The notes under the pieces: generated by a model | Databases searched by the model: none | Seen by the model: only the letters and a program-made list of their open reading frames with translations | What the model was told of the DNA's origin: nothing | NCBI GenBank assembly: GCA_900469615.1 | Contig: UBYA01000013.1 | Coordinates: 183,405-247,404, forward strand | Direction of reading: 5' to 3' | Origin: Hyphomicrobiales bacterium | GTDB taxonomy: Bacteria > Pseudomonadota > Alphaproteobacteria > Rhizobiales > Rhizobiaceae | DNA length: 64,000 bases | Part shown: positions 50,487-58,976 of the stretch, piece after piece | Layout: each line of letters opens with the position of its first letter | Numbering within the stretch: the stretch's first letter is position 1 | Position numbers and translations under genes: made by a program

Positions 50487-51689
50487 TTACCTGCCGGACT
50501 GCAGAACGGCGACGCCCGGAAGAACCTTGCCTTCCATCCATTCCAGGAAGGCGCCGCCGGCCGTGGAGACGTAGGTAAAGTCGTCGGCAACGCCGGCGTG
50601 ATTGAGCGCCGAAACCGTGTCGCCGCCGCCGGCGACGGAGGTGAGTTTGCCGGCCTTGGTGCACTCGGCGGCATATTTGGCAACTGCAACGGTCGCGGCA
50701 TCGAAGGGGGCGATTTCGAAGGCGCCGAGCGGGCCGTTCCAGACCAGCGTGGTGGCGCGGCCGATCCAGCTCTTTACGGCTTCGATCGACTTCGGGCCGA
50801 CATCGAGCGCCATGGCATCGGCCGGAATGGCTTCGATCGCCACGACTTCGTTATCGGCGCCCGCCTTGAATTCGCGGGCAACGACACCGTCTTCCGGCAG
50901 GACGATCGCGCAGTTGGATGCGGCGGCCGCGATCATGATCTGCTTGGCGGTGTCGGCCAGATCGTGCTCGCAAAGCGACTTGCCGACATTGGTGCCGCGG
51001 GCGGCCAGGAAGGTATTGGCCATGCCGCCGCCGATGACAAGCGCGTCGACCTTCTTCACGAGGTTCGTCAGCAGATCGATCTTGGTGGAGACCTTGGCAC
51101 CGCCGACGATGGCGACGACCGGGCGGACCGGATTGCCGAGACCCTTTTCCAGGGCTTCGAGCTCTGCCTGCATCGTACGGCCCGCATAGGCCGGCAGCAG
51201 GTGGGCAAGGCCTTCGGTCGAGGCGTGGGCGCGATGGGCAGCCGAGAAGGCGTCATTGACGTAGATGTCGCCATTGGCGGCGAGCGACTTGGTGAAGGCC
51301 GCGTCGTTCTTTTCCTCTTCCTTGTGGAAGCGGGTGTTTTCAAGCAGCAGGATGTCGCCGTTGTTCATCTTGGCAATAGCGTCGGCGGCCGGGGCGCCGA
51401 TGCAATCGGAAGCAAAGAGTACGGCATGGTCCAGAACTTCCTCGACAGCCGGCACGATGAGGCCGAGGGAAAGATCCGGCGAGGGGCCATCCTTCGGGCG
51501 GCCGAAATGGGCAAGCAGGATGACCTTGGCGCCCTTTTCGGACAGTTCGAGAATCGTCGGAGCGACACGTTCGATGCGGGTCGCATCGGTGACCTTGCCA
51601 TCCTTGACCGGCACGTTGAGGTCGACGCGCACGAGCACGCGCTTGCCGGTGATGTCGGTGAGATCGTCGAGGGTCTTGAAGGTTGCCAT
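50487..51689 (-). CDS. pgk: Phosphoglycerate kinase
   Basis: 400-residue kinase, moving phosphate from 1,3-bisphosphoglycerate to ADP. Features: KRVLVRVDLNVPVKDGKVTD (RVDLNVP signature), HFGRPKDG, LLLENTRFHKEEEKND, VNDAFSAAHRAHAST, VAIVGGAKVSTKIDLL, WNGPLGAFEIAPFD and SVAGGGDTVSALN, the nucleotide loop. Length as expected. Start ATG 51689-51687. It follows the antiporter gene by 72 bases and precedes fba; strong terminator downstream. The leader holds a small palindrome, CCGACCAT-7-ATGGTCGG, at 51725-51747. Cytoplasmic. Confidence 0.97.
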   Translation of the reverse strand: MATFKTLDDLTDITGKRVLVRVDLNVPVKDGKVTDATRIERVAPTILELSEKGAKVILLAHFGRPKDGPSPDLSLGLIVPAVEEVLDHAVLFASDCIGAPAADAIAKMNNGDILLLENTRFHKEEEKNDAAFTKSLAANGDIYVNDAFSAAHRAHASTEGLAHLLPAYAGRTMQAELEALEKGLGNPVRPVVAIVGGAKVSTKIDLLTNLVKKVDALVIGGGMANTFLAARGTNVGKSLCEHDLADTAKQIMIAAAASNCAIVLPEDGVVAREFKAGADNEVVAIEAIPADAMALDVGPKSIEAVKSWIGRATTLVWNGPLGAFEIAPFDAATVAVAKYAAECTKAGKLTSVAGGGDTVSALNHAGVADDFTYVSTAGGAFLEWMEGKVLPGVAVLQSGR

Positions 51690-51724
51690 GGGAGGATCCA
51701 ATGTTGTTGGTGGCGAAAATCGCG

Positions 51725-51747
51725 CCGACCATACTACGGATGGTCGG
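51725..51747. repeat. Short palindrome in the pgk leader
   Basis: CCGACCAT (51725-51732) and ATGGTCGG (51740-51747) are perfect arms around a 7-base loop, 36-58 bases upstream of the pgk start codon and 15 bases after the antiporter stop. It may end the upstream transcript weakly or regulate pgk translation. Confidence 0.5.
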
Positions 51748-51761
51748 AGACGCAAGGTCAT

Positions 51762-53612
51762 TCAGGCGTCGTTTTTGCCGGTATTTGAATCGTTTGAAAC
51801 GGCCTCTTGCGAGCGTTCCCGCCGCTTTTGCAGGTAGGCGCGGATGCTCTTCAGAATATGGTAGAGATTGATGAAAATCGGCAGGATGACGGGTGGTTCG
51901 ACCGCCTCCAGCGACATGCCGACGGCCTGAATGTGATCGTTCTCGTCGAGATCGCGGACGATGAGGATGATCTCGCCCAGACGCACGCGATCCGCATAAT
52001 CGGCCTTGCCGCCCAGGCGCTGGCGCATGAGCTCGGCAATGGTGAGGCCCTTCTCCTGCTCGCTCAGCAGGCCCGGCCCATAGGCCGCATCGAGATCGGC
52101 GGCCGGGCGCAGCGGCGAGATCGAGAAGGCGCCGAAGAATTCGGCATCGTCCGGATCGACGGGAGCGCGGCTGGCGAAGAGACGGTCGAGAAGGCGCGAA
52201 TAGTTGGGTGAGATGAAGAGATAGACAATGTCGTTCTCGCGCAGGCGGCCGGCATATTGATAGCGCATGGACTTGCCGTCGCGCACGACGAGCGAGGGCA
52301 TGGCCCAGCGGGGGATGCGTTCGCCGCGCAGGACGGGGCTGTCCTTTACCACGCGATAGGAGAGAAGCTCGTGGTTGACGGTGCCGGGCAGGTCGACTTC
52401 GACCTTGTCGATCGCGCCCATGCGCGGCGGGACGATGAGGCCGAGGCGCTTCGCCATGGGCTTGATCGTCCAGCCCTGGACGAGCAGCGACACGAGCACG
52501 ACGATGAAGGCGACGTTGAAATAGGTCTGGCCGGCTTGCAGGTTGCCGAGGATGGGCATGATCGCCAGAAGAATGGAGACCGCGCCGCGCAGGCCAACCC
52601 AGGCGACGAAGCCGGTTTCGCGCTGGGTGTAGTCGAAGGGCAGCAGGCAGAGCCACACGGCGATCGGCCGGGCGATGAAGATCAGGAACAGAGCCAGCGC
52701 CACGGCAGGAACGGCGATGGCTGGAAATTCCGATGGCGTGGCGAGCAGGCCGAGAACGAGGAACATGATGATCTGCGCCAGCCATGTCATGCCGTCCTGG
52801 AAGCGCTTGATCGAGGCCGAGGCCGGCATCTTGCGATTGCCGGCATAGATTCCGGCGACGTAGACGGCCAGGAAGCCGCTGCCACCGACGGCACCGGTGA
52901 AGGAGAAGACCAGCAGCGCCAGCGCCAGCACGAAGATCGGCGTCAGGCCGCGATCCGTTTCCAGACGGCTGACGATGAGGACGATCATCATGCCGCCGAG
53001 CAGGCCGAGAATGAGGCCCAGCCCCATCTGCTGCACGAAGGTGATGAGCATGGCGAGATTGATGCCCGCATAACCTTCGCCGCTTGCCAGCAGCTCGACC
53101 AGCGCGAGCGTCAGGAAGATCGCCATCGGATCGTTGGTGCCGGATTCGACCTCCAGCGTCGAGCGCACCTTGTCGCGGATGTTGATGCCGCCGATGCGCA
53201 GCAGGAAGAAGACGGCGGCGGCATCCGTGGAGGCGACGATGGAGCCCAGCAGCAGGCCCTGCAGCCAGGTGAAGCCCAGCAGCCAGGTGGCGGCGAAGCC
53301 GAACAGCGCCGCCGTCACGATGACGCCGACGGAGGCGATGGTCAGCGCCGGGGCGGCGGCAAGCTTGAAGGCCTGGATCGGCGTGCCATAGCCGGAATCG
53401 AAGAGGATGATGGCAAGCGCCAGCGAACCGAGAATATAGGCGAGATAATTGTTGGAGAATTCGATGCCGAGCCCATCGGTGCCGGCCGCAAGGCCGATCA
53501 TGAGGAAGAGCAGCAGCAAGGGTGCGCCGAAACGGAAGGCGAGGAGGCTGGAGAAGGCCGCAATCAGAATAAGGACCGTGCTGATCAGCACGATGACGTA
53601 AAATGCCTCCAC
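51762..53612 (-). CDS. Potassium/proton antiporter (NhaP2/CvrA type)
   Basis: 616-residue membrane protein. Residues 1-390 carry 12-13 membrane helices of the Na+/H+ exchanger fold, with FDSGYGTPIQAF, STDAAAVFFLLRIGG, ESGTNDPMAIFLTLALVE (the ND pair of the ion site) and WVGLRGAVSILLAI. Cytoplasmic part: a TrkA-C/RCK_C domain (about 405-490, LPGTVNHELLSYRV) and a CorC/HlyC-like end (about 520-590, RVRLGEIILIVRDLDENDHIQAVG). This layout is that of NhaP2/CvrA K+/H+ antiporters, which protect against high cytoplasmic K+ and alkaline pH. Start GTG 53612-53610 with AAAGGGGA upstream. Placed between a DUF1089 gene and pgk on the same strand. Confidence 0.93.
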   Translation of the reverse strand: MEAFYVIVLISTVLILIAAFSSLLAFRFGAPLLLLFLMIGLAAGTDGLGIEFSNNYLAYILGSLALAIILFDSGYGTPIQAFKLAAAPALTIASVGVIVTAALFGFAATWLLGFTWLQGLLLGSIVASTDAAAVFFLLRIGGINIRDKVRSTLEVESGTNDPMAIFLTLALVELLASGEGYAGINLAMLITFVQQMGLGLILGLLGGMMIVLIVSRLETDRGLTPIFVLALALLVFSFTGAVGGSGFLAVYVAGIYAGNRKMPASASIKRFQDGMTWLAQIIMFLVLGLLATPSEFPAIAVPAVALALFLIFIARPIAVWLCLLPFDYTQRETGFVAWVGLRGAVSILLAIMPILGNLQAGQTYFNVAFIVVLVSLLVQGWTIKPMAKRLGLIVPPRMGAIDKVEVDLPGTVNHELLSYRVVKDSPVLRGERIPRWAMPSLVVRDGKSMRYQYAGRLRENDIVYLFISPNYSRLLDRLFASRAPVDPDDAEFFGAFSISPLRPAADLDAAYGPGLLSEQEKGLTIAELMRQRLGGKADYADRVRLGEIILIVRDLDENDHIQAVGMSLEAVEPPVILPIFINLYHILKSIRAYLQKRRERSQEAVSNDSNTGKNDA

Positions 53613-53930
53613 CTTTTATTCCCCTTTCCGTGCGCCGCGGCTGGGCAAAAAGCCCGGAATGCCGGAGTCTCCCACTCTCCACCATGCCGCCGCGCCTGGC
53701 AAATCGGCAAACACGAAAATCGTTCGGAGAAGAGCTCGAAGATTGAAACTCTTTCCGGCGACTGCAACGTCATGGTGTGATGCGCTTTGCCAGAACGGCA
53801 AAGCGGCTTGGAATGCCCTGGGAGACGTCCTGCGTGAAAATTTACTGGTAAATCTGGACGATAGCAGGGCAGCGACGAAAAAAATCAAAATGTTTTTAAG
53901 ACGATGCGCGGGCAGGCATTGTCGGCTCTC
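53613..53930. other. Intergenic region before the antiporter gene
   Basis: A 318-base gap between the antiporter start (minus) and the stop of the DUF1089 gene. It contains a perfect hairpin, GCTTTGCC-AGAAC-GGCAAAGC (53783-53803), without a T tract, possibly the end of the tkt-gap-DUF1089 transcript, and an A-rich stretch near 53875-53895. It should also hold the antiporter promoter. No gene is supported here. Confidence 0.5.
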
Positions 53931-54515
53931 TCAGAGAGCGACGCGCCGGAAATAGATCGGATAGTCGATCACCAGCCCATCCTCGTCGACCGGCAGATCG
54001 ACGGTGAAATTCCTGTCTTCCGCGGCGTAGCGGTAAAGCTTCTCGGGCACGAGGCAGGTGTAGTGCTGTCCGTCGCGCAGCGGTTCGAACGTGTCGAACG
54101 GGATATAGAGCATCGAAAGCTTCGCCGTTCCGTCGTCCGGCGTCATCTCCAGCCTTCGTATCGGCAGGCTGTTGGTGAAGGGCGAACCGTAGAGATCGAT
54201 ATCGATGCAGCCGTCGAAGTGCGGGAGGGCCACGCCATCCTCGGTACGCCAATGCCCCGCGCCGTCCGATATCAGGGCGAGACGGCGTCCATCGGTCGTC
54301 TCGACGGAAAAGGAGAGGACGGCCCAGCCGGCGGTGCAATCGATGCGGTAGGAGACGCCGTAGGGCGTGCCGCCACGTCCGCCAACGATAATGCCGGCGG
54401 CGCGGATGGCCGCGCCGCCGGCATTGTTTATGGGAGCGATCGTCAGGTGCTCCAGCCCGTCTCCTTCCATGGGACGCCAGCGGACCGTCGTCAGAAGGAG
54501 CGGGCGGAAGGCCAT
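53931..54515 (-). CDS. DUF1089/putative glycolipid-binding family protein
   Basis: 194-residue protein, beginning MAFRPLLLTTVRWRPMEGDG, with EHLTIAPINNAGG, YRIDCTAGWAVLSFSVETTD, ISDGAGHWRTEDGVALPHFDGCIDID, and YSIPFTNSLPIRRLEM-like YGSPFTNSLPIRRLEMTPDD; it ends with a short beta segment. This is the beta-barrel putative glycolipid-binding family; function is unproven. The start ATG 54515-54513 lies only 2 bases after the gap stop, so it is translated from the tkt-gap message. A longer in-frame reading overlapping gap is not needed. No signal peptide, so probably cytoplasmic despite the family name. Confidence 0.8.
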   Translation of the reverse strand: MAFRPLLLTTVRWRPMEGDGLEHLTIAPINNAGGAAIRAAGIIVGGRGGTPYGVSYRIDCTAGWAVLSFSVETTDGRRLALISDGAGHWRTEDGVALPHFDGCIDIDLYGSPFTNSLPIRRLEMTPDDGTAKLSMLYIPFDTFEPLRDGQHYTCLVPEKLYRYAAEDRNFTVDLPVDEDGLVIDYPIYFRRVAL

Positions 54516-54517
54516 GA

Positions 54518-55528
54518 TCAGATCAGTTTTGCGAAGGCGACGGCCGTGTCGGCCATGCGGTTCGAGAAGCCCCATTCGTTGTCGTACCAGGACAGGACGC
54601 GCACGAAGTTGCCTTCCATGACCTTGGTCTGGTCGGTCGCGAAGATCGACGAGTGGCTGTCATGGTTGAAGTCGCGGGACACCAGCGGCTCGTCGGTGTA
54701 GCCGAGGATGCCCTTCAGCTTGCCGTTCGATGCAGCCTTGATGGCTTCGTTGATTTCGCCGACCGTCGTTGCCTTCTTGGCCACGAACTTGAAGTCGACA
54801 ACCGAGACGTTCGGGGTGGGAACGCGGATCGACGTGCCGTCGAGCTTGCCCTTCAGGTGCGGCAGAACGAGGCCAACGGCCTTTGCGGCGCCCGTCGAGG
54901 TCGGGATCATGGACAGGGCTGCGGCGCGAGCGCGATACAGGTCCTTGTGCATGGTGTCGAGCGTCGGCTGGTCGCCGGTGTAGGAGTGGATGGTCGTCAT
55001 GAAGCCGTGGTCGATGCCGACGGCGTCGTCGAGAACCTTGACCACCGGCACCAGGCAGTTCGTGGTGCAGGAGGCATTGGAGATGACCAGGTGTTCCTTG
55101 GTGAGCTGGTCGTGGTTGACGCCGAAAACGACGGTCAGGTCGGCGCCGTCGGCAGGAGCCGAAACGATGACGCGCTTGGCGCCAGCCGTCAGATGGGCGG
55201 CGGCCTTGTCGCGGGCAGTGAAGATGCCCGTGCATTCCATGGCGATGTCGACGCCGAGATCGCGGTGCGGCAGGGTTGCCGGGTCCTTGATCGCCGTGAC
55301 CTTGATCGGCTTGCCGCCGCCAACGATGATCGTGTCGCCTTCGACCTTCACGTCGGCGGGGAACTTGCCGTGGATGGAGTCGTAGCGCAGCAGGTGGGCA
55401 TTGGTCTCGACCGGGCCGAGGTCGTTGATGGCAACGACTTCGATGTCGGTGCGGCCGGATTCGACGATCGCGCGCAGAACGTTACGGCCGATACGGCCAA
55501 AGCCGTTGATGGCAACTTTTACAGTCAT
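54518..55528 (-). CDS. gap: Glyceraldehyde-3-phosphate dehydrogenase
   Basis: 336-residue dehydrogenase, type I. INGFGRIGRNVLRAI binds the cofactor; VISNASCTTNCLVPVVKVLD holds the catalytic Cys, HSYTGDQPTLDTMHKDLYRARA the His and loop, VPTPNVSVVDF and LSWYDNEWGFSNRM complete the signature. DLGPVE at the cofactor fold (acidic after strand 2) favours NAD+ but NADP+ use cannot be excluded. It acts in glycolysis and gluconeogenesis. Lies 64 bases after tkt and 2 bases before the DUF1089 gene, both on the same strand, so it is the middle gene of a tkt-gap-DUF1089 operon. Confidence 0.97.
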   Translation of the reverse strand: MTVKVAINGFGRIGRNVLRAIVESGRTDIEVVAINDLGPVETNAHLLRYDSIHGKFPADVKVEGDTIIVGGGKPIKVTAIKDPATLPHRDLGVDIAMECTGIFTARDKAAAHLTAGAKRVIVSAPADGADLTVVFGVNHDQLTKEHLVISNASCTTNCLVPVVKVLDDAVGIDHGFMTTIHSYTGDQPTLDTMHKDLYRARAAALSMIPTSTGAAKAVGLVLPHLKGKLDGTSIRVPTPNVSVVDFKFVAKKATTVGEINEAIKAASNGKLKGILGYTDEPLVSRDFNHDSHSSIFATDQTKVMEGNFVRVLSWYDNEWGFSNRMADTAVAFAKLI

Positions 55529-55592
55529 TGAAGTTCACTCCCTTTCATTCAGGGTGTTTATCTATTGGATTTGAGAGCGCTTGTCAGCGCCC

Positions 55593-57575
55593 TCAGGAAA
55601 GCTTTGCCTCAGCGGCGGCGACAACGGCTTCCGTCGTGATGCCGAAGTGCTTGTAGACGTCCTTGTAAGGAGCGGAAGCGCCGAAGCCCTTCATGCCGAT
55701 GAAGGCGCCTTCCGGTCCGATGAAGGCATCCCAGCCTTCGCGGACGCCGGCTTCGACGGCGACCTTGACCGGCGAGTTGCCGATGATTTCCTTGCGGTAG
55801 GCATCCGGCTGCTCGAAGAAGAGCTCGGTGCAGGGAACGGAAACGACACGCGTGGTGACGCCCTTGCCTTCCAGAACGGCGCGGGCGGCAACGGCGAGTT
55901 CGACTTCGGAGCCCGAAGCGAAGATCGTCACCTTGGCATCGGCATTGCCGGCCAGCGTGTAGGCGCCGAGTTCGCAGAGGTTCTTCTCGCTGTATTCCGT
56001 ACGAGCGGCCTGCAGGTTCTGGCGGGTCAGCGCGAGGCCGGACGGACGGTTGGTCGTCTTGATGGCGATCTGCCAGCATTCAGCCGTTTCCGTGGCGTCG
56101 GCCGGGCGGAAGAGCTGGAAGTTGGGGATGGCGCGCAGGCTGGCAACCTGCTCGACCGGCTGGTGGGTCGGGCCGTCTTCGCCGACGCCGATGGAATCGT
56201 GCGTCAGGACATGGATGGCGCGGATGCCCATCAGGGCGGCGAGGCGCAGCGGCGGGCGGCAATAATCCGAGAAGATCAGGAAGCCGCCGCTGTAGGGGAT
56301 GAGACCGCCGTGCAGCGCGATACCGTTCATGGCGGCGGCCATGCCGTGCTCGCGGATGCCCCAGTGCATGTAGCGGCCGGAGAAATCGGTCGGGGTGATC
56401 GACTTCATCTGGCTGGTCTTGGTGTTGTTGGACGGCGTCAGGTCGGCCGAGCCGCCGAGCGTTTCCGGAATGAAGCCGTTGATGACTTCGAGCGCGTCTT
56501 CCGATGCCTTGCGGGTTGCGACCGTCGGCTTGGTTTCCGCGAGCTTCTTCTTGTAGTCGCTGATTGCGGCGTCGAAGCCGGCCGGCAGCTTGTGGTCGAA
56601 GCGGCGGGTGAACTCGGCCTTCTTGGCTGCGTCGGCAGCGGCAAGGCGGCCTTCCCAGGCTTCGCGGACACCGATGGAGCGTTCGCCGGCGGCACGCCAT
56701 TCACCGAGGATGTCGTTCGGGATGACGAAGGGTTCGTAGGGCCAGTTGAGCGCGACGCGGGTGGCGGCGATTTCCTCGGCGCCGAGCGGCGAGCCGTGGA
56801 CCTTGTGGGTGCCCTGCTTGTTGGGAGCGCCGTAGCCGATGATCGTCTTGCAGGCGATCAGCGTCGGACGGTCGGACTTGTGAGCGGCTTCGATGGCGGC
56901 GCTGATGGCGGCCTGGTCGTGACCGTCGACTTCGATCGTGTTCCAGTGAACGGCCTTGAAGCGCATGATCTGGTCGGTCGAATCCGACAGCGAGACGGCG
57001 CCGTCGATGGTGATGGAGTTGTTGTCCCAGAACAGGATCAGCTTGTTGAGCTTGAGATGGCCGGCAAGCGCGATCGCCTCATGGCTGATGCCTTCCATCA
57101 GGCATCCGTCGCCGCACATGGCATAGGTGTAGTGGTCCTGCAGCTCGGAGCCGAATTCCTCGCGCAGCTTGCGCTCGGCGATCGCCATGCCGACGGCGTT
57201 GGCAATGCCCTGGCCGAGCGGGCCGGTGGTGGTTTCGATGCCGGTGGCATGGCCATATTCCGGATGGCCGGCGGTCTTGGAGCCGAGCTGGCGGAAGCGC
57301 TGCAGCTCGTCGACCGTCATATCGGGATAGCCGGTGAGGTAAAGCACCGAATAAAGCAGCATCGAGCCGTGGCCGGCCGACAGGACGAAGCGGTCGCGGT
57401 CCGGCCAGAGGGGGTTCTTCGGATCGAAGCGCAGATATTTGCTAAAGAGAACGGTGGCGACATCAGCCATCCCCATCGGCAAACCGGGGTGACCGGAATT
57501 GGCCTTCTCGACAGCATCCATGGCAAGGAAACGGATCGCATTCGCCATCCGGTCGTGTTGTTCGCGAGAGTTCAT
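55593..57575 (-). CDS. tkt: Transketolase
   Basis: 660-residue thiamine diphosphate enzyme. SGHPGLPMGMADVATVLF at the start, GDGCLMEGISHEAIALAGHL (the GDG-x-NN-like ThDP motif, here with DNNSITIDG nearby), then the pyrimidine domain around TPTDFSGRYMHWGIREHGMAAAMNGIALHGG and THDSIGVGEDGPTHQP, and a C-terminal domain with ITIFASGSEVELA-type sequence. It exchanges two-carbon units in the pentose phosphate pathway. Start ATG 57575-57573 was chosen for GCGGAAA upstream and family length over a longer frame. A promoter-like TTGACT-16-TATGTC lies 130-157 bases upstream. First gene of a tkt-gap unit. Confidence 0.97.
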   Translation of the reverse strand: MNSREQHDRMANAIRFLAMDAVEKANSGHPGLPMGMADVATVLFSKYLRFDPKNPLWPDRDRFVLSAGHGSMLLYSVLYLTGYPDMTVDELQRFRQLGSKTAGHPEYGHATGIETTTGPLGQGIANAVGMAIAERKLREEFGSELQDHYTYAMCGDGCLMEGISHEAIALAGHLKLNKLILFWDNNSITIDGAVSLSDSTDQIMRFKAVHWNTIEVDGHDQAAISAAIEAAHKSDRPTLIACKTIIGYGAPNKQGTHKVHGSPLGAEEIAATRVALNWPYEPFVIPNDILGEWRAAGERSIGVREAWEGRLAAADAAKKAEFTRRFDHKLPAGFDAAISDYKKKLAETKPTVATRKASEDALEVINGFIPETLGGSADLTPSNNTKTSQMKSITPTDFSGRYMHWGIREHGMAAAMNGIALHGGLIPYSGGFLIFSDYCRPPLRLAALMGIRAIHVLTHDSIGVGEDGPTHQPVEQVASLRAIPNFQLFRPADATETAECWQIAIKTTNRPSGLALTRQNLQAARTEYSEKNLCELGAYTLAGNADAKVTIFASGSEVELAVAARAVLEGKGVTTRVVSVPCTELFFEQPDAYRKEIIGNSPVKVAVEAGVREGWDAFIGPEGAFIGMKGFGASAPYKDVYKHFGITTEAVVAAAEAKLS

Positions 57576-57704
57576 GGGTTTTTCCGCAGTGTTCCGGGTT
57601 CGGGGGATGGCCGCACGCTTGGGAGGGAGGGCCATCGGTTGAAAGGCGAGTGAAAGGGAGACGCTCTTCCGAACGCCATTTTCAACGTTGCCTCAGGCGG
57701 CTGA

Positions 57705-57732
57705 GACATAGCAGTTGGGGCGAGCAAGTCAA
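57705..57732 (-). promoter_or_regulatory. Candidate promoter of the tkt-gap operon
   Basis: Read on the minus strand: TTGACT (57732-57727), 16 bases, TATGTC (57710-57705). Both boxes are close to the sigma-70 consensus used by rhizobia (CTTGAC/CTATAT). Transcription would start near 57698, giving a leader of about 120 bases before tkt. The 402-base divergent gap (57576-57977) must also contain the promoter of the DUF4164 gene. Confidence 0.45.
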
Positions 57733-57977
57733 TAAATCGAGGGCCTAAACCGGGCCTCCCAAGGCAATTTTTTAACATTTGCCCGTTCACTTTTACAAAA
57801 GACGACAATGATGCGACAAGGCCTGTGTGATCGGCAAAGGCGGCAGTCATCCACAGAATAGGGGGGGTGTCATATGCCAGCCTTTATTGACGTGCTGTTG
57901 CCGAGTTGAATATTGTTGCGAAATCAGACAAGTGGCCGGATGTTTTGATTCGGGCCTTGCGCGGAGAAGCGAAGGGT

Positions 57978-58253
57978 ATGACACCTTCAGGCAAAACGGT
58001 GGACGCGGCGCTCGCCCAATTGCGCCAGGCGCTCTCGACTTTGGAGAGTGCCGTTGACGGACGGTTCGAGCGGGAACGTGCGCAGAGCGACATAGAAGGC
58101 GAGGTGCGGCGGGTTCATGCCGACCGCTCCCGTCTCGCACAAGAGTTGGACCAGGCCGAGTTCCGGGCGAACCGGCTCGAAGAGGTCAATCGTGAAGTGT
58201 CACGCCGGCTCGTCACGGCGATGGAAACCATAAGGGCCGTGCTGGACCGCTGA
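57978..58253 (+). CDS. DUF4164 family coiled-coil protein
   Basis: 91-residue predicted coiled coil. The frame reads TPSGKTVDAALAQLRQALST, LESAVDGRFERERAQ, then VRRVHADRSRLAQELDQAEF and RANRLEEVNREVSRRLVTAM with the end METIRAVLDR, the last being the family's conserved tail. DUF4164 is an alphaproteobacterial family that regularly sits just before zapA, so a link to cell division is suspected. Start ATG 57978 with GAAGGGT upstream; a longer frame from 57906 exists but lacks a site and family support. 47 bases before zapA, same strand. Confidence 0.82.
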   Translation: MTPSGKTVDAALAQLRQALSTLESAVDGRFERERAQSDIEGEVRRVHADRSRLAQELDQAEFRANRLEEVNREVSRRLVTAMETIRAVLDR

Positions 58254-58300
58254 TCCCTCGGGAGGCAGCCGTCGCAGCGCGGCAGTGATCGGAAAGTCGA

Positions 58301-58678
58301 ATGGCACAAGTAACGGTAACGATCGACGGCAAAGCCTATCGGATGGCCTGCGAAGAGGGGCAGGAAGACCATCTGACGGATCTCGCCAATCGGTTCGACC
58401 GCTATGTCATGCACTTGAAGAGCCAGTTCGGCGAGATCGGCGATCTCCGGCTGACCGTCATGGCCGGCATCATGATCATGGACGAAGTGAGCGAGCTGAC
58501 GCGTCGCGTCTCCTCGCTCGAAGCGGAGCTGGAATCCCTGACCAGCAATCGCGACACGACCCTGGCTGCCAATGCCCGCGCCGAGGAGACGCTGGCGAGC
58601 GTCATCGACGAAGTCACGACGCGCATTCACGGCATCACCGAGAAGCTCATAGCGCGGCCGAACGCCGAGCAGGCTTGA
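58301..58678 (+). CDS. zapA: Cell division protein ZapA
   Basis: 125-residue ZapA. The N-terminal globular part (VTVTIDGKAYRMACEEGQED, HLTDLANRFDRYV) carries the G-K-x-Y and C-x-x-G-x-E features, the rest (about 60-125) is a long coiled coil (GDLRLTVMAGIMIMDEVSEL and SSLEAELESLTSN). It binds FtsZ filaments and promotes bundling at the division site. The gene directly precedes the 6S RNA, as in most proteobacteria. Cytoplasmic. It is cotranscribed with DUF4164. A start at ATG 58301 has the GGAAAGTCG site. Confidence 0.92.
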   Translation: MAQVTVTIDGKAYRMACEEGQEDHLTDLANRFDRYVMHLKSQFGEIGDLRLTVMAGIMIMDEVSELTRRVSSLEAELESLTSNRDTTLAANARAEETLASVIDEVTTRIHGITEKLIARPNAEQA

Positions 58679-58732
58679 GTTTATTTCTGCGGATGCCGGC
58701 CGGCGCCCTCTGGTGCGGGGGCGCAATTCGCT

Positions 58733-58740
58733 CTATATAA
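58733..58740 (+). promoter_or_regulatory. -10 region of the 6S RNA promoter
   Basis: CTATATAA matches the rhizobial -10 consensus exactly and lies 6 bases before the predicted 5' end of the 6S RNA closing stem. The -35 box is less clear in the G/C-rich stretch near 58710-58716. Confidence 0.55.
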
Positions 58741-58743
58741 CTT

Positions 58744-58904
58744 TTGCGGTCTGCGCTTCCCGACAGGAACCACAATCCCTGGGGCCATACTCGATCCAAA
58801 GGGAGCTGTCCCTGGCCAGGCCTGTGGGCCTGGACACACGGTGCCCACCTACGTTTGTAGGCACCCAGGATCGTAAACATCCATCGGTCGTCGCGGATCG
58901 CTCT
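58744..58904 (+). ncRNA. ssrS: 6S RNA
   Basis: About 160 nt following zapA, the conserved place of 6S RNA (zapA-ssrS) in proteobacteria. GCGGTCTGCG (58746-58755) pairs along its full 10 bases with CGCGGATCGC (58892-58901), with G-U pairs, making the closing stem. Between are the long interrupted helix and a large central bubble expected of 6S, a strong hairpin CCAGGCC-TGTG-GGCCTGG (58815-58832) and CCTAC-GTTT-GTAGG (58848-58861). A good -10 box lies at the right distance upstream. It mimics an open promoter and sequesters sigma-70 RNA polymerase in stationary phase. The usual neighbour gene for 5-formyltetrahydrofolate cyclo-ligase is not next to it here. Boundaries are predictions. Confidence 0.8.
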
Positions 58905-58976
58905 CAAATTTTCATGCCGATGGCAAGGAAGGCGCCGCGCGGTTCTATTGCCGCGCTGGCGCCACTCCTCCTCCCC

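Noticed and set aside
55581..57653. 690-codon open frame antisense to transketolase
   Set aside because: Its length comes from the codon bias of tkt; composition is typical of an antisense frame and the opposite strand has unmistakable transketolase motifs.
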